NCBI RefSeq assembly: GCF_000151315.2
Contig: NW_011887294.1
Location: forward strand, 58,361-122,360
Direction: 5' to 3'
DNA: 64,000 bases
Origin: Capsaspora owczarzaki ATCC 30864
Lineage: Eukaryota; Opisthokonta; Filasterea
Of the stretch, positions 34,117-43,487 are shown piece after piece. Within the stretch, counting starts at the first letter, position 1, and every line of letters begins with the position of its first letter. Below the pieces are notes generated by a model. It did no database searches, had not been told where the DNA came from, and worked only from the letters and a program-made list of their open reading frames with translations. Position numbers and translations under genes: made by a program.

Positions 34117-36762
34117 ATGGGAACAAGAGGATTTACCTTTTGTCTGCTGCTTCTGCTGCTGTTCTGCGCGACGAACCACGTCGAGTTGGCACAGGCGGCC
34201 AATGATGCTTGCACCGTGTGCACTTGCTCGGGAACTGATGTCAATTGCTATGGCCAATCTCTCACAGCCATTCCGAGTGGAATCCCAACCCACACAACAC
34301 AACTGTAGGTGTTGCTGTTACGCTAAAACTTGAGGCAAAGCGTTGCCCTCCTGACTGACTAGCATATGGTCAATAGGACTCTCGACCTCAACTCGATCAC
34401 TAGCATTTCGGCAAACGCATTCACCGGTCTTACTGCCCTGACTTACCTGTAAGCAAGCAACTGACAGGAAAGGCTACGAGCAGACGGCTCACTCATTTAT
34501 CACTCCATCGGTAGGTCTCTGCAATACAATCAAATCACCGGCATTCCTGCTGGCACATTCACCGGCCTGACTGCGCTGACTGCCCTGTAAGCACGCAAAA
34601 ACACGATGTACCACGCACAACCGGCTCACTCGTTTCTGACTCTATCGGTAGGTTTTTCGCCTACAACCAGATCACCAGCATTCCTGCTGACACATTCACA
34701 GGCCTGACTTCGCTGACTTACCTGTAAGCGAGCAAACATGATGTATCACGTACAACCGGCTCACTCGTTTATAACTCCATCGGTAGGTCTTTGCAAAACA
34801 ACCAGGTCACCAGCATTTCGGGAACCGCATTCACCGGCTTGACTGCGCTGACTTCCCTGTAAGCGAGCAAAAACACGATGTATCACGCACAACCGGCTCA
34901 CTCGTTTCCGACTCTATCGGTAGGTCTCTGGGACCCAACCAGATCACCAGCATTCCTGCTGACACATTCACCGGCCTGACTGCGCTGACTACCCTGTAAG
35001 CGAGCAAACACATGATGTACCACGCACAACCGGCTCACTCGTTTATAACCCCATCGGTAGGTCTCTGCAAAACAACCAGATCACCAGCATTTCGGGAACC
35101 GCATTCACCGGCTTGACTGCGCTGACTTGCCTGTAAGCGAGCAAAAACACGATGTACCACGCGCACTCGTTTCTGACTCTATCGGTAGGTATTTCGGCTC
35201 CAACCAGATCACCAGCATTCCTGCTGGCGCATTCACAGGCATGACTTCGCTAACTTACCTGTAAGCAAGCAAGCACATGATGAACCACGCACAACCGGCT
35301 CACTCGTTTATGACTCTATCGGTAGGTCTCTGTATCTCAACAAGATCACCAGCATTTCGGCCAACGCATTCGCCGGCCTGACTGCGCTGACTTACTTGTA
35401 AGCAAGCAAACACATGATGTACCACGCACAACCGGCTCGCTGGTTTCTGACTCTATCGGTAGGTCTCTGTTCAACAATAAGATCACCAGCATTCCTGTTG
35501 GCGCATTCACCGGCCTTACTGGGCTGACAGATCTGTAAGCAAGCAACCGACAGGAAGGCTACAAACAGACGGCTCACTCGTTTGCGATTCCATCTTTAGG
35601 TATCTAGACGGCAATCAGATCACGAGCATTCCCTCTTCTTCATTCACAAACCTGACTGCGCTGACTGCCCTGTAAATATGAACTCTCGTTGCACGCATTC
35701 GATCCGCTTCTTACTTTTTGCGTACCTGCAGGGCTTTGCAAAACAATCCTATCACGACTTTGCCACCTGGTCTGTTCAAGGGCTTGCCAAATGGCTTGGC
35801 GTTGTCGAATCCAAACCCATATCTGGCCCCCAATAACTTTACTTTTGGTGGCAACACTGTTGCTCCGCCCAGCACCTACGGCAATGCATCGAAACCATAC
35901 AGTAAGAGTTCGAGATGACCACAATTCCCATTTTGTTCACTTTGCTGACATTTGTGTTGTTGTAGAGTGTGATACAGTCTGTGCCACCTGCTATGCTGTG
36001 GGGTCCAGTGCGTGTTGCGAGACCAATTGCCTGTACTGCACTTCATCGTCTGTGTGCACTCAGTGCTATGACGGTTATGGCATGCTGGGTGGATCTTGTG
36101 TTCCTCTTGCTTCCATCGCTTCGGTCGCTTCGGTTGCGTCCACGCAATCTGCCTCGGCAGCCTCGATGGCCTCTGATATTTCCGCTGCCTCGGCGTCCGT
36201 TGCCACTGTGTCCTCAGCGTCAATTGCCTCGCAAATGTCTGCGTCCGCCGCCAGTGCTTCATCTGTTTGGCAGACATCGGCTGCATCTGCTGCGTCCAAT
36301 GCTCCAAACGAGTCAAGCGATGCATCTTCTTTGCCCATTATTCTTGGAGTCATTTTTGGCGTGCTAGGTCTTCTCTTGTTGGTTGCGCTGGTTGTGGCCC
36401 TTCGGCGTCGTCGCTCGCCAAACGCATTGGCAACCAGCAGCACGGCCACCAAGCTCCGCGAATCGACACCCGGCTCGGAGCCGACCTATCAGGTTGTCGA
36501 TAACAGCGGAACTGTGGCAAACGTTGTGAATCCAACCTACAGCACGTTGTCTGCGACTGGCGACCACGCCTTGTACGAACACGTTGGCTCACAGCCTCAA
36601 GGTCCTACGGGCTCGGAGCAAGTGTATGCCGAAGCATCTGCACCCGGCGTCGAGTACGCTGATCCTTCGCTGCCCAATGCCTCGTCTGTCCGTGTGCCGC
36701 CCACGCCCTCAACAACCACTTACTCGACGATCTCCGGTGTAGTTTCCACCACCAGACGGTAA
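34117..36762 (+). CDS. Single-pass LRR receptor with tyrosine-rich cytoplasmic tail
   Basis: Thirteen exons: 34117-34304; ten LRR exons of exactly 72 bases starting at 34377, 34515, 34652, 34787, 34924, 35061, 35189, 35326, 35463 and 35600; then 35732-35901 and 35966-36762. Total 624 residues. Signal peptide (core FCLLLLLLFCA), a Cys-rich N-cap (CTVCTCSGTDVNC), ten or eleven 24-residue LRRs of type NQITSIPADTFTGLTALTxL, and a Cys-rich segment (CDTVCATCYAVGSSACC, CLYCTSSSVCTQCYDGYG). A long Ser/Ala-rich stalk and one membrane span (about 482-506) followed by RRRR complete the outer part. The cytoplasmic tail has six Tyr in short motifs: TYQV, TYST, LYEHV, VYAE, EYAD, TYST (about 532, 549, 561, 578, 588, 610). 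No kinase domain. All LRR introns split a Leu codon (CT|G), so exons can be added or skipped without changing frame. Ligand unknown. Confidence 0.9.
34377..35671 (+). repeat. Tandem array of ten LRR exon-intron units (period about 137 bp)
   Basis: Each unit is a 72-base exon plus an intron of 56-66 bases. Introns are as alike as exons: nearly all read GTAAGC(A/G)AGCAA...ACCGGCTCACTCGTTT...CATCGGTAG or TCTATCGGTAG. In the middle, ISxxAF exons alternate with IPAxxF exons, and the intron ends alternate too, giving a two-unit period of about 274 bp. The first and last introns (34449-34514 and 35535-35599) share a different middle (GACAGGAA...GGCTAC...CAGACGG) and look less homogenised. Confidence 0.92.
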
Positions 36763-37282
36763 TTTGTCGACTCCGCGCCGATCGCTGACTCGCGTGTTCG
36801 TTGGTTTGTGCTGATCGACTGGCTCCTTGATTGGATTGTGATCTTTTTGTCTGTCATTGTCATGGATTCCCCTTTCTGTCTTCGTCGTGCGTTTACACTC
36901 TGATGTGTGCTTTGTTCAATGCCCAATGCATCAATTCGACGAGTCAGTAGTAGCTGAGCAAACGACCAAAAGCCGGAAGAGATCAGTGCAACTTCTTACA
37001 AATAGCGTTCAATCACTGTCCATCGAGATACCTCTATACCTCTCGATTACATTAACCACCATGTTTTGCTCACAAGCGAAACCAAAATTCAATCCCAGCG
37101 TACTCTGTCTCTTTGCTGAATGGCTGACAATCTCAAGCGATCGACTTGAAAGCGAATTGCACACAGAGTGTGACTCTTTGGCTATCCAGCCATGTACTCG
37201 AATACTCTTGCTCATATACACATGCAATTTCTTATTTTGGACTTGTGCACTCTAATTTCATTCTTTTTTTTTTTCTCAGACA
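36763..37282. other. Intergenic region between LRR receptor and RING ligase
   Basis: Short region with the second repeat copy (37143-37252) lying directly before a T-run, a TTTCTCAG and the RING-ligase start codon. No other coding signal. Confidence 0.55.
37143..37252 (+). repeat. Dispersed direct repeat, copy 2
   Basis: Partner of 32771-32868, same orientation, about 4.37 kb away, with a few short insertions relative to copy 1. It ends 30 bases before the RING-ligase ATG, so it must lie in its promoter or 5' leader. Confidence 0.75.
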
Positions 37283-39493
37283 ATGCTTGTGCGATCAAGG
37301 GTCTCGTGGAGGTCTCCCGCTGCGATTGCTGCTGCAGCTGCGCTGTCGCTGTCGCTGCTGCTTGTGCTGCATGTGGCTGAGACCGAGGCCAACCTCGTTC
37401 TGCGCACTCCGCTCAACCAGACGATCAACGTTGACACTGCCGACGCTGACTTTGGCTCGTATGCGAATGGTGGGTTTTGTTTTTTTTTGGTTCCGCTTTG
37501 CCTCTTCGTCCGCTCTCGTTCCCACACACCCCCCCCCGGCACCTCCTTCTCTCCTATTGCTGTGACTGTATTCGTGCCATTGTAATGTTGTTGGTACAGT
37601 CAGCGAGGGGGTGCAATCTTGTTGTCGTTGTGTTCCTATCTGCTGCCGCTCACCGTTTTTACGATGTGGCGTCATCACTCCGACACACTCTCTCTCTCCG
37701 ACTCGCTGATGCACTCTCCCTCTCTCCCTCTTCCCACTCTCTCCCTCTCTTACTCTCTCCCTCTTTACTCTTCAGCACTTGTACGCAATCATTGTCCGCG
37801 TGTCTTTTGCTGCTTTTTTTGTTCGACCATCCATTTGCGTTGCTCGCCTTCGCACTGCCCTCTTGCTTACTCTGGCTTATTGCTTCTCTCTGCTGAACTT
37901 TTCAACACCCCTCGCTCGCCTCGCCTCTTCGTCCCTATCTATCTTCATTGCATTCCTCGCCAAATCCATTCGCCTTCTTCAAATATGGTTGATGCATGCT
38001 CAATGCAACGTTGAACCTTTTTCCCCGCAACGCGCTCTCGTTTTCGAGTGTTTCTTGGCACTTCTCAACGTCATGAGATTGCATTCAATGCTGTCTGCAG
38101 TAAAACTCAACATTTTTTTCTTTTCTAATGTTTTATGTTTTATTGTGGGGGGCGGGGTGGTCTCTGTTTGCAACCACAGGTCTCAGAGCAACTCTCTTCT
38201 TGTCGACGCCCGATATCCGAGGCTGCTCCCCGATCAAGCCGCCCGCCAACTTTACAGGTAGCTGGGCAGTGCTCGTCCAACGTGGCAACTGCTCATTTTC
38301 CGCCAAGGTAGGAGCATCGTGACAGGGTTTTCTGGGTGGGATTTTCCCCCAAAACCTTATCCAAAACAACAACAACAAAAACAAACACCATGTCCCGACA
38401 CTCGGCAGCAGCTCGTCGATCGCTCGGTCGGTTGCTTTTTCTTTCGCAACCTTGTGGCCACGTCAATGCGTGCACGAAAAAGTAGCGGCATTGATCGCGG
38501 AATGGGAATCGGGGGGGAAGGGGAAAAAGCGAGATCAGACAATGTGACTCGCTTTTGGTTTTGTTTTTGAATTGGTTTTGGTTTTGCGCCGTGACCCTCT
38601 CCCCAAACTTCACTCACAACATGTGCTCGGGATGCTCGATGAAACACAGGCATTCGCGGCACAGCGTGCTGGCGCAGCGGCAGTCATCATCTTTGACGAC
38701 GTTGACGAAGACTTGATTGAAATGGGCGGCGACTCGGACGTTGCCATCGTCGCCGTATTCATCAGCCGAGACGATGGCGAGCTTCTCCAAGAATATGCCG
38801 AACAACAGGGCTCGACTGTGACCATTTGGCAAAAGTATGTCTTTTTGTTGTTGTTGGAAGATGCGCTTTTTTTTTTTCTTTTTTTCCTTTTTTTTTTTTT
38901 TTTTTTTTTGGTGATCGACCTGACAATTGTCTGTCTGTTTTCCTCCTGTTAGTGACGACATCTTTGGAGTGTGGCCGACCTTCGTTCTGCCCTTCATGAT
39001 TATGATGCTCGTGACCGCGTCCATCTACGGAGTCTACCTTGTGTACCGCCACCGCCGGATGCTTCGCGCAAATCGCATGCTCGAACCAGAAGTCATTACC
39101 ATCCCGACGCGTCCCTACAAAATGTCCGCCGACCAACAGGAGCCAGACACTTGCGCTGTCTGCATTGAGGAGTTTGCTGTCGGCGAAAACCTGCGTGTCC
39201 TGCCGTGCAATCACCTGTTCCACGACGCCTGCATCGTGCCATGGCTCACCCAGCAGCGCAGCACCTGCCCGATCTGCAAACGTGACGTTCGCACTGGTCG
39301 GTCGTCAGGTGCTGGTGTCAGCACACCGACTGTGATGGTTGCTGGCGAACGGACGCCGCTTCTTCGCGGCAGCACCAGCACTGGCCAAACTGCCAACTCG
39401 TTGCCGCCATCGATTCCGCCGCTGCCTGCCTCCGTTTCAGAGCAAAACTCACGCCTGACTCCTTCTCTCAGCCAGATTCAAAACACTGTGTAG
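37283..39493 (+). CDS. PA-TM-RING E3 ubiquitin ligase (RNF13/RNF167-like)
   Basis: Exons 37283-37469, 38180-38307, 38650-38834, 38953-39493, giving 346 residues. Signal peptide (Ala/Leu-rich, residues 12-35), then a protease-associated luminal domain (GSWAVLVQRGNCSFSAK, AFAAQRAGAAAVIIFDD). One membrane span follows (VLPFMIMMLVTASIYGVYLV) and then a cytosolic RING-H2: CAVCIEEF...LPCNHLFHDACIVPWL...CPICK, with all eight zinc ligands. The C-tail is Ser/Thr/Pro-rich. This layout acts on endosome/lysosome membrane cargo in animals. Intron 1 is 710 bases, long for this genome, and holds CT-rich and T-rich runs. It is directly downstream of the LRR receptor. Confidence 0.92.
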
Positions 39494-40030
39494 CTGAATG
39501 GTGCCGGGGGTGGATGAAGCTCTCTGTCGTTGAGCATGCACAGCCAGAACAAACAAAAACACACACACAAAAAACCCAAAAATACTGATTCCTTCGATTG
39601 ACGTTTTGCTTTGAGTTGGGATGTCGTATGTATGTATGATCAATATCACCTGGAGCTCTGCGACCAGGTCGGTAAAATACACAGCTTTCGCTTGCATTTG
39701 TATCGAGTGTTCAACACGATTTGCAAGGTGGCAAAGTAAAAGGTCGACATTTACATTGGAGAAGAAAAAGAGCAATCACAACACACAAACAAACAAACAA
39801 ACAAATAAAGCAAACAAACAAACAAACAACCAATCAAAAAAAAAAAAAAAAAAAGGACGGAAAACACCAAATAGAAACGTCACACAATGATAAACAGCAA
39901 AGCAAAAAACAAGCATAAGCCACATCCAGGCGACGGAAGCGCATGCGGCCTACATGCAAAATTAGCCGACAAACACCCAACAACGCTTAGCGTGGCGGCG
40001 GTGGTCGAGCTGTTGTTGAGCAAAGGAACA
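39494..40030. other. Convergent intergenic region
   Basis: 3' ends of the RING ligase and WIP genes. An AAAC microsatellite lies at about 39785-39830 and a poly-A run at 39838-39855. No gene seen. Confidence 0.6.
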
Positions 40031-41295
40031 TCAGAACAACAACAACAACAACAGCAAGCGAGCCAAGTTAGAGGTGAGAACAGCAACAAACTGGCAAGCG
40101 CAAAACGCAAGTGACGTACGACTACTTCGGTTTGGTGGTGGCGGGGGTGCGCTTCCGCGATTGGGAGCTGCTGGTGCGGCACGAGCGGCAGTGCTTGTCC
40201 GTGCTGCAAAACAAAGTCGTCAACAAAAGTCAGAAATCAACCGCAAAGAAGAAACCCCCAGAAACCAATGGTGGGACAAACAACATTTCAGCAAACAACG
40301 CATCACTCACCGCCTGCAGGACCGGATGTTGCAGAGATATAGGTCTTGGGACCGGGAGTGTACGGCTCTGGGTCGGGGATGGAAGGAGGGTTCGGGAAGA
40401 AGCGTGATTCGAAATCGCCGCCCTGGTTGGATCGGGCTGGCGCCGGCGGGGCATTCGAGGCGCGAGTGGGTGGAGGCGGGGCAGCCGAGGTGCGGTTGGA
40501 CGGCGGCGGTGGTGGGCCTGCAGTCCGGCCGGGTGGCGGCGGAGGGCCTGCGCGCTGTGCAGCCGGTGGTGGTGCAGGGGCAGCGTCACGGGTTGGTGGC
40601 GGCGGAGGAGCAGCGTCACGTGTTGGTGGCGGCGGAGGGCCAGCCCGACCAGGCGGTGGCGGAGGTCCAGCGCGGCCAGGCGGTGGTGCGGGCGCAGCGG
40701 ATCGTGTTGGCGGCGGAGGAGCCGCGGCCCGGTTTGGCGGGGGCGGGGCGCCAATTGCGGACGATCGAGGCGAGTTGGACGCGCTCGAGCTGTCGGCGTC
40801 GTCGCGTGCCGGAGGCGGGGGAGGGCCAGCGCGGCCGGGAGGCGGAGGAGCGCCACCGCGTGACGGCGGAGGAGGACCTGCTGGCCGTGGTGCTGATGAA
40901 ACGGGAGACGGGGCTGCTGGAGGTGGGCCAGCGCGGGAAGGCGGAGGAGGCGCGCCTCCTGGACGTGGTGCGCTCGGCGGGGGCGCCCGAGCCATTCCGG
41001 GGGAACCCGCAGAGCTGGTAGGGGTGGCCATGGGCGCTGGTGGTCGTGGTGCCGGCGCCGCTGCAGCAGGAGTGGGAGCCATCGGAGGCCGTGGTGCGCC
41101 GCCCATGGCTGGAGGTCGCGGGCCAGAGTTCATCGAGGGAGGAGCCGGTCGAGGAGCGCCGCCTGCAGAGCTGGGGCTGGACGTTGGGGGTCGTGGCATG
41201 GCCATGCCTGGGGGTCGAGGGCCAGGAGCAGCAGCAGCGCCAGCGCCGCCACCGCCACCCTTGTTTGGGAGCTTTGGGATGCCACCAGCAAAGAG

Positions 41296-41337
<42 letters not shown>

Positions 41338-41627
41338 GCCGCCACCACCACCTTTAGGTGCTGTTGCAGGGCCAAAGGAAACAAGGTGGGAGAGTGAGCC
41401 AAAACAAAAGGGAGAATTACAAGGCATTGATTCCAAAGTGCGATTTGCAACCTACCGTCGAGGACGGGTCCAGATCGGTCGTTTGTAACAGTCTTTTTCA
41501 ACTTTGTGCCACCTCGAATGTCGCCGAGGAGCGCGCCGCGAGCCTTCTCGCCGCCCTTGGTCATGGGCGGGGGGCCGGCAGCGGGCGGCGGCGGGGGGCC
41601 CGGAGGCGGGGGAGGCGGGGGAGGCAT
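40031..41627 (-). CDS. WIP/verprolin family actin regulator
   Basis: Binds monomeric actin and WASP and regulates Arp2/3-driven actin assembly. Exons, read right to left: 41627-41456, 41360-40311, 40203-40031, giving 464 residues. Starts with a proline run and a WH2 motif (ARGALLGDIRGGTKLKKT), then a Gly-run and GGLFAGGIPKLPNK, both characteristic of verprolins. Several hundred residues of profilin/SH3-type proline repeats follow, such as GRAGPPPPP. Near the end is the WASP-binding motif FESRFFPNPPSIPDPEPY...KTYISA. The last intron is an inference: reading through its donor would stop at once (GGE then TGA), giving a shorter tail. The opposite strand has a long Gly-rich open frame produced only by composition. 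Confidence 0.85.
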
Positions 41628-42087
41628 TGTGCTGGATCGAGACTAGGCACCCAATGTATCCGACTTTCGGCCAAAAAGGGGGATTGAGCAAAAAGGGGGG
41701 GTGGGAACCGACGACGACGCTCTCTTTTTGCGTTAGCGGGTTTCGAGCGAACGGATTTCAAAACAATTGGGGAATTGTCTCAGCCACACGCCAACGAAAC
41801 AAGCAAGTCAAGAGGCGGACGACGGAACCTGTGACGAGCGAAATGTGATGAGACATGAACGCAAGTGAGAACCATCGAGTGAGGCAACAACGGCATCAAA
41901 CAGGGACGATTTGGACGAGAATGTTGGAACAAAAGGGGGGCAACTTGTGCTTTTTGTGACTTGTCGAGCTGTCAATGAGCCGTCAATGGTCACAAGGAGG
42001 CTAGCATCAATGCATGAAAGCGGGGTGTATGTGTGTGGAGTGGGAGTTGGAACGAGACGCACAATGGACACAAGCGGAAGGGAAAAT

Positions 42088-42125
<38 letters not shown>

Positions 42126-43487
42126 CGGGCTTTGGCTTTGGCTTTGTTTGCCTTTGAAGAAGCCCAGCGGCTGCAACTCGGGCTGGTCCGAGCGGCGAGG
42201 CGAGGCGAGGCGAACGCAAATCAAGCAAGCACAAATGCAGTCCTGCGGCGACTGGACATCCCCCTTCGACGCAGCCCACACTGAAGGAGCGGAAGGAAGA
42301 GAAGCAGTAACAGTGAAAGATCTCGGCTTTTTTTTTATTTTTTATTTTTTTTTATTTTTTTTATTTTTTGTGATTTATTCTCGTCCCATCCCATTGAACG
42401 ACGAATTGTGGCTGCGAGAGATCGGATTGATCAGCCACGGTTGGAAACCACCGTATCGACAGCGAAAAACGGGGACAAAAGCAAGCGAACGAAGGGCGAA
42501 GGACAGACGCAAAGGCAAAGGGACGAACAATCACAAAATAATCGTAAAAAAGAATTAAAAAGAATAAAAAGAATAAAAAGAATAAAAATAATGCAAGTCC
42601 TACTCGTGCGAGCGACAGTGAGACGGACGAGAGGGCGCGAGGGCGAGGCAATGTCAGAGTTGTTGGCTGCTCAACACTACATTGCACATGGATGCGCAAC
42701 CTGGGACACGCCAAAATGGACGTCGTCTCGCTGCTGTTTTGCGTTTTTGGCTCGTGATGCATTGGAAAATAGAACGGGCAGAAAAAAAAAAAAAAAAGCC
42801 GCAAAATAATAAATCAAACAAATAATAAAAATAATAATAATAATCTTCAAAATAACAATCTCGCTCTGAAGCGAACGGAAAGAGACGAGAGACGAGAGAC
42901 GATGAGAGAGAGAGAGAGAGAGTGCGAGCGAGCGAGAAAGAGACAGTGAGAGGAACGTCATCATCAGCAAGAGCGATGAAGCAGCCTGATGGAAGCAAAA
43001 CCCGCATCGCGTTCATTCACCACCAAAAAAAAAAAAAAAAAAAAAATCAAACATTGCTGAAAAAAACAATCCAAGCAAAGGGTAGCACAGGCCGAGTGAA
43101 ATGGTGACCGCTTCGTATCAGCTGTAACTGATTTAAACAAAACAAAAACAAAACAAACAAACAAAAAAAAACTCACAAAAAAAATCAAAAAAAAAAAAGA
43201 ATGCTGGCTTTCCATTTGCGGCAAATTCTGAACACGAAAAACCGCGAAAGTCGGAAATTCGCAGCATCAGAAACTCAGAAGTGGAGGGTTGGAAAATATT
43301 GGAGTGTTGGGGGTGGGGGTGAGGTTGCAGGATGAAAGCAGCGAGAGATTTCTATCGGTCCTCGCGGGGGTGTTGTTGTGTTGAACGAGCAAATCGACAA
43401 TCGGTTTGACTTGGATGTTTGGATGTTGCTACCTTTTGTTTTTTTTGTTTGTTTTTCGATGCAAGCTCACTCTCTGTCCATTTTGCA
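41628..43487. other. Divergent intergenic region between WIP and GUF1
   Basis: About 1.9 kb with no recognisable gene. Contains a 36-base A-run near 42085-42121, AATAA-rich repeats around 42555-42590 and 42810-42850, and GA-rich tracts near 42905. It presumably holds both promoters and 5' leaders. Confidence 0.6.

Noticed and set aside
40346-41488. Long Gly/Arg-rich open frame on the + strand
   Set aside because: It is the exact antisense of the proline-repeat exon of WIP. GC-rich proline codons leave the complement free of stops. The minus strand has WH2 and WASP-binding motifs and proper splice sites.
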